Assembly (NCBI GenBank): GCA_945643635.1
Contig: CALZFC010000349.1
Span: 3,732,501-3,796,500 of the forward strand
DNA: 64,000 nucleotides
Direction of reading: 5' to 3'
Source of the DNA: Allodiplogaster sudhausi
Taxonomy: Eukaryota > Nematoda > Chromadorea > Rhabditida > Diplogasteridae
The notes under the pieces were generated by a model. The model ran no database searches and was not told where the DNA came from. It worked only from the letters and a program-made list of their open reading frames with translations. This document shows, one piece after another, positions 21,929-32,221 of this stretch. Position 1 is the stretch's first letter, and every line of letters begins with the position of its first letter. Made by a program: the position numbers and the translations under genes.

Positions 21929-22184
21929 ATGTCAACTGCGAATGCATCCACATCACTTCCTTCAAATAAACGTCCAGCTAGCATTGGAAAAAGAATACGC
22001 GCGGACGGGAAAGCATACGAAAAGGTTTGTTCTTTGACACTTCATTTTGTACATAATTATTTGCTTTTAGGTGGAAAAAGATGAGGAAGAAACTGTCAAA
22101 AACGTGGCTATTGGCAAGGAAGGGCAGATCGTATTCCATATCGAGAAGGGCAGCAAAGTCACTTTCAATATTACTATTGCATAG
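21929..22184 (+). CDS. Intact 69-residue two-exon gene on the opposite strand of the Polinton
   Basis: Exon 1 is 21929-22024 (32 codons) and exon 2 is 22071-22184, separated by a 46-bp intron with GTTTGT donor and TTGCTTTTAG acceptor, phase 0. The protein starts MSTANASTSLPSNKRPASIG, has a basic patch (GKRIRADGK), then a Glu/Lys segment, and ends in a short beta-like region (GQIVFHIEKGSKVTFNITIA). It is the only plus-strand gene in the element and shows no lesion. It starts 36 bp from the polymerase start. No family recognised: too short for the ORF catalogue and identified only by splicing. It may be an early regulatory or accessory factor, by position only. Confidence 0.6.
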
Positions 22185-22504
22185 AGAAAGCGTCGTAACT
22201 ATCCGCATCTTGTAGCTTTCGTGATCAATGGACTGTTTGTGATTTGGCTCTCCTTTTTTATGCACTATTTCTCACTTATCCGCCTTGGCGCTGGCAGCAT
22301 CCTCTCTAGATCCTGAACGCTGATAAGACATGCATCATATCCTATATGACATATTACGTAATTTTTCTTCACTTCTCTAACTTGTATGTACATAAATCAT
22401 ATGCTATTTTCATTATTGCGTGGGCGTTATTTATTTCATACTAGATTCCATTACCAACAGTACTGATATAAATAGATTTCGTGGGCATTATTTTACATAA
22501 CATA
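22185..22504. other. 3' region between the small gene and the right inverted repeat
   Basis: AT-rich and non-coding, with no repeat or gene that I can support. Confidence 0.35.
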
Positions 22505-23621
22505 AAGTGAAAGTACAGAGAATGACTTGGTCATCATTTAAGAGAGCACATGTACACTGGTGTAATATTCAACGGGGGGTTTCGGACTTGGAAAATATTC
22601 CTGTATCTGAACAATTCACGAAGGGTTTTGGACTTGGGGAAAATATGTATCACTTCCACATACACGTTTGCATGTCTACATATTCAGTTGAGAGTTGGCA
22701 TGACGACCGATTGGCTAATTGGTAGTGAGTTTGTTTTCAAATCTTAAGGTCCTGGTTCGACCCCCCTCGGGGCAAACTCAATTGTTGTATTTATTCCGGA
22801 CTTGTGATATTTCCACTGGCTGAAAAATATTAATCCCCCGGGCATAATCTGTGATCATGTGATGTATGATCACATTCCGCACGAATGTCTACATCTTCAC
22901 TTGCAAGTTGGTATGATGACCGAATAGCCCACTGGTAACGACTTACGACGCAAGCGACTCAGGTTCGATTCCTCTCGGGGCAAACTCAATTGTTGTATTT
23001 ATTCCGGATTTATGATATTTCTACTGGCTGAAAAATATTATCCCGTAATCTGTGATCATGTGATGTATGATCACATTCCACACGAATGTCTACATCTTCA
23101 CTTGCAAGTTGCTATGATGACCGAATAGCCCATTGGTAACGTCACTACATACGACACAAGCGGCTCAGGTTCGATTCCTCTCAGTGTTCTGGACTTGTGA
23201 TATTTCGACTAGCAGAAATGACAATATCCCCCCTCCGGTGAGTGATGTGTGATCTTTAATGTATGATCACATTCCACACGAATGTCTACATCTGATGGAC
23301 GATTGGCCGATTGGTAACGCAGCTGATGGACGATTGGCCGATTGGTAACGCAGGGACTTGCGACGCAATCGACTCAGGTTCGGATCCGGTCGGGATCCTG
23401 GACTTGTGATATTTCCACAGGTCAAGAACAAGGTGGAATGAATCCTGGACTTAGAAAAATAACGGGAAAAATTTCAACGGGACGTTCTGGACTTAGAAAA
23501 ATATCGGGTGATAATTTCAACGGAGACTTCTGGACTTAGAAAAATAACGGTCGAAAATTTCAACGGGAGTTCTGGACTTAGAAAAATTTCGATAGGTCAA
23601 GACCATGAGCACTATCATCAT
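22505..23621. repeat. Right terminal inverted repeat of the Polinton with extra internal repeats
   Basis: Reverse complement of the left end, but longer because it carries four tRNA-like modules (about 22698-22772, 22916-22985, 23115-23190, 23322-23395)  against two on the left. Between them the block TGATGTATGATCACATTCC recurs. One 30-bp block, CTGATGGACGATTGGCCGAT and onward, is directly duplicated at about 23290-23350. Confidence 0.75.
22698..23395 (+). repeat. Array of tRNA-like (A-box/B-box) modules in the right TIR
   Basis: Each module has an A-box-like TGGCTAATTGG or TAGCCCACTGG, then 25-32 bases, then a B-box-like GGTTCGATTCC or GGTTCGACCCC, followed by CTCGGGGCA-type sequence. The spacing is near that of tRNA genes, but arm pairing is imperfect, so I do not call functional tRNA genes. 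They could be tRNA-derived relics or internal Pol III promoters. Confidence 0.5.
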
Positions 23622-23627
23622 GAGGAA
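23622..23627. repeat. Polinton target-site duplication, right copy (GAGGAA)
   Basis: Direct repeat of 10631-10636, lying immediately outside the right inverted repeat. The flanking ATCGATTG continues the host palindromic element. Confidence 0.75.
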
Positions 23628-24916
23628 TCGATTGAAAGTGGTCTAAGGATCCGAAAAACCGGTTTTCTTTTTCTATGACGGCATGAAATATGGAGCTCGC
23701 CGCGCAGGCGGGCGAGTTGGATGCACGTCTGGGGTCATTGCGCAGCACTTTGTTAAGATGTATAAACGAAAATTTACATATGAATAGCCAAGATATCGCT
23801 CTAAACAATACAAAAAGAAAATTTGAAAATTTCCAACTGCAAAGTATTTATAGATGTTGAAGTTTGAGAGGGCGCAGACAACTAATTTCTCATTTTACCA
23901 GAACCAAACCTACATAGTATTATAGAGCTTGAAAACAGCTTTCGAACGCACTATAGCATTTAGAAAACTTAGGAAGTCTTTGATGTTTCCTTCTCGATTA
24001 TTCCGGTGCGGTAGTACAAATCAGCACGTCGACGGATTGAAAAAGGTGCTTAAAAATCTTTTCACACGTCCAAACATAAACTAGAAGAAAGAGCGAGAAA
24101 TTTGCTATAAGATGACCTCTTTCAATAGAATTCAAAGTCAGCGATTTTTTTTGTTATAAGTCAAAAGAATAGGGTATCTGCATGTAACAATTATTCAAGA
24201 AAAGGAGCCGAAAAAATTGGAATATTCTAATTCGAATAAACTAAAAAAATTAATTATTGGACGGAATGAGAGTGGCATTACCGGCCCTAATATTATAGCC
24301 GATAACAAAACATCATAGACTCGAAACTTTATTGAAAGGATTTAAGCTTGTTGCAAATTTCACGCTCTTTCTTATGGTGTATTTTTGAACTTGCGGAGAT
24401 GATATTGAATGGCTGATTAGCACTGCCGCACCAGAATAATCGAGCATGAAACATCAAAGACTTCCTAATTTTTCTCAATCATATAGTGCATTCGAAAGCT
24501 ATTTTCATGCTCTATACAACTGTGTTGGTTTCGTTCTGGTAAAATGAGTAATAAGTTGTATACGCTCTCTCAAAGTTTAACGTCTATAAATACAATAGAG
24601 TTGGAAATTTTCAAAATTTTATTTTTTAATTGTTTAGAGCATTATCTTGGCTATTGAAATTTAAATTTTCGTTTATATATCTCCACAAAGTGCGACGCAA
24701 TGACCCCAGACGTGCTTCCAACTCGCCCCCCTGCGCGGCGAGCTCCATATTTCAAGCCTTCATAGCAAACGAAAACGGCATTTTCGGATCCTTAGACCAA
24801 ATAACGAACTATCAGAAAATCCCTATAACGAACTTTTGAAGAAAATCCAAGCTGGTCGATTTTGGCCGGGTCCCCGGACACTAAGCTTCATTTTGATTCT
24901 CTCGCAAATCGCGTCA

Positions 24917-25200
24917 TATCAACGATCTAATTTATCCTCACTCTGAGCGGGGTTACCCTCGAACTCTCGGGAATTAGAGAAGCATTATGTTAAAGCTCTC
25001 TAAGGTATTGCAATAAGGTCGTATCTAAGGTAATGTACATCATTCGAAGCGGCATTATCAGCTTATAAAATGGCAGCGAAATCTGTACGGTATGAGTAAA
25101 CGCCAGCGATTAAGAGGCTCAAAAGTATTCATTTAGGAGAAAATCGATACATTGGAGGGTTTATAGGAGAAGCTAAAGCATTTGAACACGTGAAAAAAAT
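24917..25200. other. Non-coding flank
   Basis: Sequence between palindromic element copy C and the CAP-like exon; nothing recognised. Confidence 0.3.
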
Positions 25201-25239
25201 TGGTGCGATGCTCTTATTTCCAAAAAATGCCGAGCTCTG

Positions 25240-25411
25240 GATGTAATGGGCAGGCCCATTCTAGCACCCCTTTGCCCATTCATTCCCATGTGGCCTCCCT
25301 TCGCGATATAGTTGCCAGAGGAGACTTCGTCGCGCAGGTTATTGTGCTTGTCAAGAATGGCTTGCGCCTCCGACGGTGGAATTCCACCAGGGCAAGACTG
25401 CGCCGCAACGG
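25240..25411 (-). pseudogene. CAP-domain (SCP/TAPS, venom-allergen-like) exon
   Basis: An acceptor TTTCAG ends at 25412. The exon then reads AQSCPGGIPPSEAQAILDKH followed by NNLRDEVSSGNYIAKGG. This is the start of the CAP domain in nematode SCP/TAPS proteins ('C....G....R..IL..HN..R...A.G', family knowledge), which are secreted. The expected continuation (WD..L...A..WA..C and the later HxxQ and CNY blocks) is not found downstream, nor is a signal-peptide exon upstream. I therefore call an isolated or decayed exon. The lower boundary is uncertain. Confidence 0.5.
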
Positions 25412-26141
25412 CTGAAATCTCAGCTCTTTCCGTATTGTTAAACCAATTTAAGAAAACGGTATTTCTATATCAGATTGAGAAAGTTTACAATTCTGAACAA
25501 TTTACCGGCGACGAGAGATGCCACGGAGATAAGCAGGAAACCTTGCATTCTTCGATGGAAGCTGGTGACTATTCAGGGAAAAGCCAGGCATAGATATTCT
25601 GCTCAAATGCTACGGTTTACTTCTTTTTTTAGATATGCTAATGCATTTGAACAGATGCCGTGAGAATTGCTGGTAGATTTTAACCTCGAAAAATTCTCGC
25701 TTTGAATGCGTTTGTGTGCATAGGTGAAGTTTTTATATGCAGAATATGCCTGGGATGGCAAGGAATGGCATATTGCGGGGGCTGAATTTCATGACTGAAT
25801 CGCTCTTTGACCTCTTAGCACCTGTTCCAGAAGTTTGGCTATCCAAGTATCGCTTGACTCCTATCGACTTTAGTGGCATTCAAATTGGCAGTCATGTGAG
25901 GAGAAGCTGGATTTGAATTTTTTCGATTGCTTATAATCTTTTATTTCGATTTAATAGAATATGTGTAAATACGTGCACGAATTATGATTATGCAACAGCG
26001 AAGAACTATTAATCAATATTTTGTTACCAGATATGTTTATGTACTACTTTACTTTTGTACAATGTGGCCTGGAACCGTCAACCAAGATTGACTGCGCCAT
26101 GAACGGTTAGGCTTTTCGTTTTTGTAGTGGCGGGATACTAT

Positions 26142-26400
26142 CTTTTACTTGAAGCAAAGCTCATCTCGATGTACTCCATTGATCTCCATGGAGAGGAAGT
26201 GCAAATGAGCCAGTCTGATTGCGAAGATTGATGGAGAACCTTCGTCACGAAGAGCCGTGGAGTGGAGACTTTGGAAGTGAAAAGGCATGCTAGACTTCCC
26301 CGAGTACGATGTTGCGACAAATTCGATCGAAATCTGTCCACTACTTGGTTGCGGACCGCAGTCATGAATCCCGATGACTTTGATCTTGCCTTCGCACATG
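26142..26400 (-). CDS. Possible exon of an unrecognised gene
   Basis: A frame of about 85 codons reading MCEGKIKVIGIHDCGPQPSS and ending in a stop after DELCFK. Composition is unlike the AT-rich surroundings, with several Cys, Gly and His residues. I cannot find a matching partner exon with clear splice sites nor a family. It could equally be chance. Confidence 0.25.
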
Positions 26401-26519
26401 GGGTCCAATCACTTATCGTGGATGAAACTTGTATACATGTATCTTGTAAGCAGGAAATCTTACAACGGACAAGTGGAAAGATCTACGAGCCATCCTGAGC
26501 CGAGTGCTGAAAAGTTTGA

Positions 26520-27620
26520 TTTAAGCAGTTTTGTCGGTTTGTGAATAAATTATTCAGAACTTGTCGAGAAACACAATAAAGTAGCTGCAACAAATTTATT
26601 CGCAATGTTCGAAATTTGCGAATGAATCCGTCTTTTCCTTTCAATTGCGCTATCATGTCCATAACTGTGCGTATTCTTCATCAATCCATTACTGTGCTTA
26701 CTCTTAAGTTAGAAGAACTCATGTATATCATCTAAGAACTCTCAAGGGGGCCTTCAAATATTATATCCATTTTTTTATAGAACAGCTTCGATTTCTCTCC
26801 AACAATATGATCCCCTCGAGCACTTCACCTGATTGAAATCCTTCCTGGAGATGCTTCCTTGGTTTCGGGACCAAAAAAGGCAACATTCAATAGTTGAGAA
26901 TCGAAATATATAATGCTGAAAAGGACAATATTGCCACATTAAAAATTATTTAGAAAAATTGTCCCTTTGGATGCCTAGTTAAGTGTCATTCCACTTCTAA
27001 TGCGAGCGAAGAATGCCTTGATAACGAATACAAAGAGTGCACCGGAGGGCAAGCTTGCTTTTCCTTCCCCTTTCCTCCTTTCCTCTCTTCTCTTCCTCAA
27101 TCATTAGAAAATCATAATAAAAAGCAAAAGCAAATACCCGAAATTAGAAATTTTAGAGATGTATTATGTGTTAGGGAATGGAAAGTGAAAAGATAATTGA
27201 GAAATATAAAGATTAATAAATATGGCATTCAAAATTTATTGAACATTTCGACTTATAGCTAAAAGAAAAAAATTCAAAAACTTTTTGGAAGTAAAAATAA
27301 ATAAAAATTCCTCCGGGCAGGCGCTCCTCGAACCTAACAGAGAAGCTCTCTTAATGATCTTCCTGACTACTCTCATAAGAAGAACAACATTTGTGCTAGC
27401 TTATTAATAATTTTCCAACTCTCATTGTCAGGCGGATTTTCAATGCGAGCTAGAAGATCCTCAGGCGTCAGATCACAGAGCGCGCTGCGCCGCGCAAGCG
27501 TTTAGTGCTTGTTTCAAGATTAGACAGATGGAGAGGGATGGAGATAAAAAGATAGTCAAAGAAAGAGTCAGAAAGACTTAATGTAGTGATAGAATATAGC
27601 ATAATTTCGAGTCTACGGCA
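26520..27620. other. Non-coding stretch with fold-back family fragment
   Basis: Around 26715-26790 the text ATGTATATCATCTAAGAACT resembles the 4741-6152 palindrome family. Near 27310-27350 is another copy of the CCGGGCAGGCGCT...AGAGAAGCTCTCTTAA block. No gene is supported. Confidence 0.35.
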
Positions 27621-27623
27621 CAG

Positions 27624-30600
27624 GTGTGAAACCGAAGGCGCCCAAGACTCCTCGCAACTCGTCCTCCTCGGACTCGCCACGAGTTACAGGCGGAGGCAAC
27701 ACTGCTCAGCCATTCCACGGCGGGACTTCTTCCGCGGCGATGCGCACTCTCATCAGAGCGAAGAATCTGTTAGTTGAATGCGATAGGTAGAGAAATAAGA
27801 ACTATCCATATTGAACCACTCGTTGTAATATTGCTGATTGAGAGTGATAGAAAAGCAGAATGTCGAATTCATTCAGCTTCGTATACTGCACACATAAAAA
27901 AAAACAGATAAGGGTTGATACTCACTCATCTTAGTAATAGCTCTTTTACTGCGAAATCCCATCTTGATGCATAAACGAAAGGGGAGGGCTGCTCAAGCCC
28001 GCTAAGGGTCCTTTAACGAATTTAATTTAATGATTTTTTAAAGCTTTGATAGTTAGGTATTCAGTTGCATGTGCAGCACCCATCGGGTTGGCGTAGAGGT
28101 AAAGAATACGTAGAAATACCTAGATTGGAACAAAGAGAAAAATACTGAGAGAGGAAAAGTAAATATAGCGAGAAGAGAATATTGCACAGAAAAACGTAAA
28201 GCACCTATCACGAGACCTCAGCCGCACGATTAATCTCCCTCGAGGACACAGACAAGCGTCTCTGACATGTCCAGGACATTTTGTTGTCTAAGACATTTCA
28301 GAGACAGTGTGAAGATATGTCAGGGACAAATTTTTCAAAGTGAACAGCGAATGGAGGCGTCCAAATTTATGGTTTATATATGTATTTGTCATTTATTTCC
28401 TTTATATGACATACTCACGTTGAATTTTTTGACAATGGAGAGCGAAGAACATTGCACAAAATAGCATTGAATATCAATCATCTTGGCAACACTTACAACT
28501 TTCGAGTTTTCAATACTTCTAATCAGCATTAGAAAACATGCTTGCAGATATTTTGAATTCCTTTCCAGCAACAAATCGCCGATAAAAGTAAACTCCCATA
28601 GATATCTCCTTCCATTACTTGATTATGTCAAATCAGAAGAGTTATGAATAACAAGTTTATCAACAAAAAAACAAGAGACAGAGAGTGAGAGACTTAGTCG
28701 AGGAGGACGAATATCATGTCGTCTTACTCCTCCTTCTCTTCCTTCTTCACCTTCTTCTTCCATTCGGGAGCGGTGGCTGGCGCGGCGGCGGCAGCAGAAA
28801 GCAGCCGCGGCTCCGCCTCCCTTCGAGCCCCCCCCCCAATGAGTTCGGGCAGCGACTTGCCGCCAAACGAGTCACCGCCCTGCTGCAATCACAACAAGTT
28901 TATTACTATAGGCAAGAATAACATATTGAGATATTATTGAACAGGGAGCAATTAGATAAATTAAATGAGAAAAAAAAGTGTTTTGCGAGCCAATTAATAA
29001 GTGAATTATGGCAAATAGAACCATAAAGAGCAACCATTATGGAAAAGATAATTTAAGAAACATTTCCTTGCTTTACTACATATGTATAATTTAGGGTAAC
29101 AGGAAAATCTTGCAAGAATATTTTGTCGCTCACTTCAACAAACCTACATGAAGAATAAAGAGATATAGATGACAAGACCAAAAAAACTTAAAAGAAGGAA
29201 GACCACACCTTCTTGGCGACAACAGCAACGGAACTGAAGATATTCTCCAAGTCAGAAGTGGACGGAGGACCGCCTGCAGGTACGCTTGACGTAACACAAA
29301 TCTTCTGGAAGCGGAAGGAAATCTTCTGTTCGCCGATCAGGTGAGCGAAGCTCATCTATATGAATAATCAAAAATTATTTGGAAACAAATCACAAAATTA
29401 ACGTAAACAAAACGACAATGGATACAAAGTAAACAAAATTTACTTTTGGAACACTTCGTCTCTTGCCAAAAGTAGCAGCTACAGTACGCATAAACAAAAC
29501 GATTGAGCCTTCAATGAGACAAAGTCATAACTTTTGTCTCGGAGACACGACATGACATTCGGCGTGTTTGTTTCGCCTCTCTTAAAATTGCATACTCTCT
29601 CGCCTTCCCAGGATGTCATGGACATTGTCATTGACATTCTCAATGTCTTGGACATATTATTTTTCCAAAAGTGTCTGCGACATTTCAAATACACCTGAGA
29701 GACAGCTGCGAGACACGTGTATTAACATAGGCATTTTTCTTAGTGTCTGCGACATTTGTCTGCCACCCCAGAAAATGTCCTGGACATGTCCGAGACGCTT
29801 GTCCGTGTCCTCGAGGGAGATTAATCATGCGGCAGGACTCGCACTCTTACGTCCCTGAGCCATCAGCTACCAGTCATTCCATTGCCTTTTGTTTCCCGTT
29901 ACAGCGGGCATGCCGAGATAGTGCTTCTGAGTCTGACTGCCTGGAACGAGAAGAAGAAGCCGAATGAGGCTTTCGACCGCCGGTACCCACAAGCTACCAC
30001 GGAAGTGGCACACATTGTCTCGAAAATCAATGGATTCATGGGGCACACTCTGAAGGATCTGGTGCGTCCTTTTTTTTTTAAATATATTCAATGCAATTTT
30101 TATGCGAATCATGCGTTGTCCGTGACAACAACTTATTAAATCATGTGTATGTAGAGAAATAAGCAAATAGATACATGAGCAATAATGATGTTTATGCGGA
30201 CAAAAAGTTTTTGAAAATTTTTCTCTTTGCTAAAATTTGGGAGGTGTTCGATTAGATGATCAAAGCCACGCAAGAAAAAACATTTTCGTAAAAATAAAAT
30301 ATATACTTTTTCCAGTTGAATTTTTGTTTTCAGGCAATAACTTTTTATTACGACTAGAAAAAACTGAATCTGTCATATGAAAAACGAGAACTAACTGCAT
30401 ATATTTTATTTCTACGAGGAAATACCTCGAACCATTTTGTGGGTATCTGCATTTGAATATTGGTTTCTAAGGAAATTTCCGTTTGTGCTTAAACCGATAA
30501 TCTCATTCAAACTTATTCAATGGTTGAAAAGAATGGTCCATTCGATGTAATTTTAAATGTTCTTCAAATTTGATCTCTTTGATTCATAGATAAAGATAAA

Positions 30601-31365
30601 GATTAAAAATTGACTGTTTGTATTTAGGCCTTTTCTCGTATCTAGGACTTTTTTGTACAGCTTTGAACATGCAATCGAACATTGAGATATTATTGAGAAA
30701 TATATAACGAATAATGTTAAATATGATCTCTCAAAGTTTTGGCACATTTTGACCTATAGCTAAGAGAAAAAAAACTTTTTGACTATTTAAATTTCGTTAT
30801 GAACACTAGATGAATAATTTGTAAAGTTTCAAAATAAAAGAAAAAATAAAGTTTTTCCGGGGCAGGCGCTCGTTGATCCAAACAGAGGGGCCCTCTTAAG
30901 AGCATACGCATTTGCGTTAATTGCAGGGAAGCCTCGACCTGAAAGTTCGGCGGCACCTGAAACTCCTTCCTGATTCACTCGAGGAATATGACTGCTCCAA
31001 CTACCTCGAGCTCATCGACCAGGCGGAGCTTGCGAGGAAAGAAGTGAATGAAATGCTCTCAATGAAGAGCGACTTGTATGAGGTTACTACACCTTTCCGC
31101 GTGTCGCTATTCATATTCCTATTTCTCTTTTATTCTCGCTCTCTCTCTTGCTGTCTCCTTGTGGAACTCATCGTTCAATCGTATTCTCATTCGTTTACAG
31201 ATGATAAACTCGCTCATCGACGATGCTGCCGGGTCCATTGCCGAAATCACTGAGAAAATTTCCGACGTTTTGAACAAGAAGGAGTCCGCCCTGCAAGCCA
31301 TCAATTTGGCCAGCGAGACGTGCGCCTTGGCCCCGGTCCCACCCGCTCGCCTTGGAAGCCATTAA
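27624..31365 (+). CDS. Host gene of unknown function, helical protein, with a transposon in its intron
   Basis: Four exons keep phase: 27624-27768, 29905-30061, 30927-31082 and 31201-31365. The first visible exon encodes a disordered Ser/Pro/Gly stretch (PKAPKTPRNSSSSDSPRVTG). The second holds AEIVLLSLTAWNEKKKPNEA and IVSKINGFMGHTLKDL. The third holds LKLLPDSLEEYDCSNYLELI, and the last DDAAGSIAEITEKISDVLNK before a stop at 31365. The protein is mostly alpha-helical with likely coiled-coil character and no signal peptide. The 5' end is not identified. The first intron (27769-29904) contains a 1.6-kb inverted-repeat element. I do not recognise the family; phase agreement at all three junctions is the main support. 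Confidence 0.5.
28211..29841. mobile_element. Inverted-repeat element carrying a ribosomal P2 gene copy
   Basis: The arms 28211-28282 and 29772-29841 are reverse complements over about 70 bp with few mismatches (core CGATTAATCTCCCTCGAGGA on the left). Both are followed inward by repeated GACATTT/GACATGTCC motifs, typical of sub-terminal repeats. No transposase is visible. The enclosed DNA holds two exons similar to ribosomal protein P2. The structure resembles Pack-type elements that carry host gene pieces (inference). No target duplication is clear. Confidence 0.55.
28724..29355 (-). pseudogene. Ribosomal stalk protein P2-like copy with its conserved tail cut off
   Basis: Exon 1 is 29209-29355 (49 codons) and exon 2 is 28724-28882 (53 codons including stop), joined in phase through a GTGTGG...TTGCAG intron. 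Exon 1 ends GGPPSTSDLENIFSSVAVVA; exon 2 has GGKSLPELIGGGA, an Ala/Pro hinge and KKVKKEEKEE. This matches P2: a 'SA.DI..IL.SVG' helix, 'GK...E.IA.G', Ala-rich hinge, then Lys/Glu tail. P-stalk proteins end in SDDDMGFGLFD. Here a TAA (28724-28726) falls where the Ser would be, and the following in-frame codons still read DDMIFVLLD before another TAA at 28694. The usual first exon (MRY/MKY-AAYLLA) is not seen. I call it a decayed copy inside an inverted-repeat element. Confidence 0.6.
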
Positions 31366-31918
31366 ACGTTTCCTCCATCCGCTTCTCCTCCTTTCCCTCA
31401 ACTTCAGTCTTTCCTTTTGCCGGCAAACTGTAGAATTAATATGATTTGTGCAGCAATTGCATTCATTAATCTCTCAGAATTACTTGTGAAATGGAGCCAG
31501 CACCAATTCTTAATTCCTCCACAGAATAAAGAGAGCATTGTGAAAATGTGCGTTTTTCTCTCGCAATCTTAAATTTTCAATTACTGTTGAAAATCTTCTC
31601 GAGTTTGATAGTATAAAATATGGTGAATGTACATGAATTTTATATATTCGCAAAAGCTTGAAATTGGAAAGATATTTTAAGTCGTCTTTTAAGTACTCGT
31701 GTTGTTATATTCTTTAATGAGGCAGCTGCCAATGTTTGGTTTTCAAAGTTTATCAAATAATTATTTATTCAATAATTATTTTATTAAATAAAATAATAAT
31801 AATACATTTGCAGATCGTATGGAAAACCAAATTTTTCATGCTTCTGCTGAAACGGATGTTTACATGATTTCATAAAAGTAAAGAATTTCATGTATTCTCA
31901 TATTGTTATTGTCATCTT
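31366..31918. other. 3' flank, non-coding
   Basis: AT-rich sequence after the host gene stop, with AATAAA-like strings (for example near 31526). Nothing further is recognised up to the retrotransposon. Confidence 0.35.
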
Positions 31919-31922
31919 ATGC

Positions 31923-32158
31923 TGTTGAATCCCGCGCACACACACTATCCCGGCTGGCCAACGACCAGACACACTCTCTCCTCTCTATCGCTCCGCACGA
32001 GAGCTGCGAGAGAGAGTGGACACGAGCACGGCTCGAGGAAGGCTGGCCGATCACCACCTCACCAACACACCACGGGAGGAACAATACCAGGTGAGAATCA
32101 TGCACATATTTGTGGTCAGATGGGAGGGCAGTGCTTTAGGCGGCACTGCCTTTCTACA
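31923..32158 (+). repeat. 5' LTR
   Basis: 236 bp, TG...CA ends, about 90% like the 3' LTR by eye. Differences cluster around the CGCACGAGAGCTGCGAGAG segment. Confidence 0.85.
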
Positions 32159-32221
32159 TGGAGGTCCCGGGTCGGACTCATGTTGCAGGGACATGAGCCT
32201 GATCCCGCGAACAAGAGCTAA

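Larger units (their letters stand above)
10637..23621 (-). mobile_element. Polinton/Maverick virus-like DNA transposon, about 13 kb, defective
   Basis: It is defined by long terminal inverted repeats, a 6-bp direct repeat outside them, and a set of Polinton genes inside, all but one on the minus strand: protein-primed family-B polymerase, integrase C-terminus with chromodomain, adenain-like cysteine protease, major capsid protein, penton-like minor capsid protein, basic core-like protein and small membrane protein. Complete elements are usually 15-20 kb (family knowledge). This one is shorter and lacks a recognisable integrase catalytic core and FtsK/A32-type packaging ATPase. Most of the larger recognisable genes carry at least one stop or frame slip in my reading, so it is unlikely to be autonomous. 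Confidence 0.85.
10533..24916. mobile_element. Palindromic DNA element copy C, split by the Polinton
   Basis: The left terminus TAACGCGATTTGCGAGAG (10533) pairs with CTCTCGCAAATCGCGTCA ending at 24916. Without the 13-kb Polinton and one target repeat this element would be about 1.4 kb. The left arm runs 10533-10636 and continues at 23628-24250; the right arm (about 24300-24916) is its reverse complement, including the GAGGCGAGTTGGATGCACG-type block at 23707-23730 against about 24710-24735. The middle (about 24060-24420) resembles the 4741-6152 fold-back family. The arrangement shows that the Polinton is the younger insertion. Confidence 0.75.

Noticed and set aside
22698..22985. Functional tRNA genes
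   Set aside because: A and B boxes are present, but acceptor and anticodon arms do not pair well; kept as tRNA-like repeats only.
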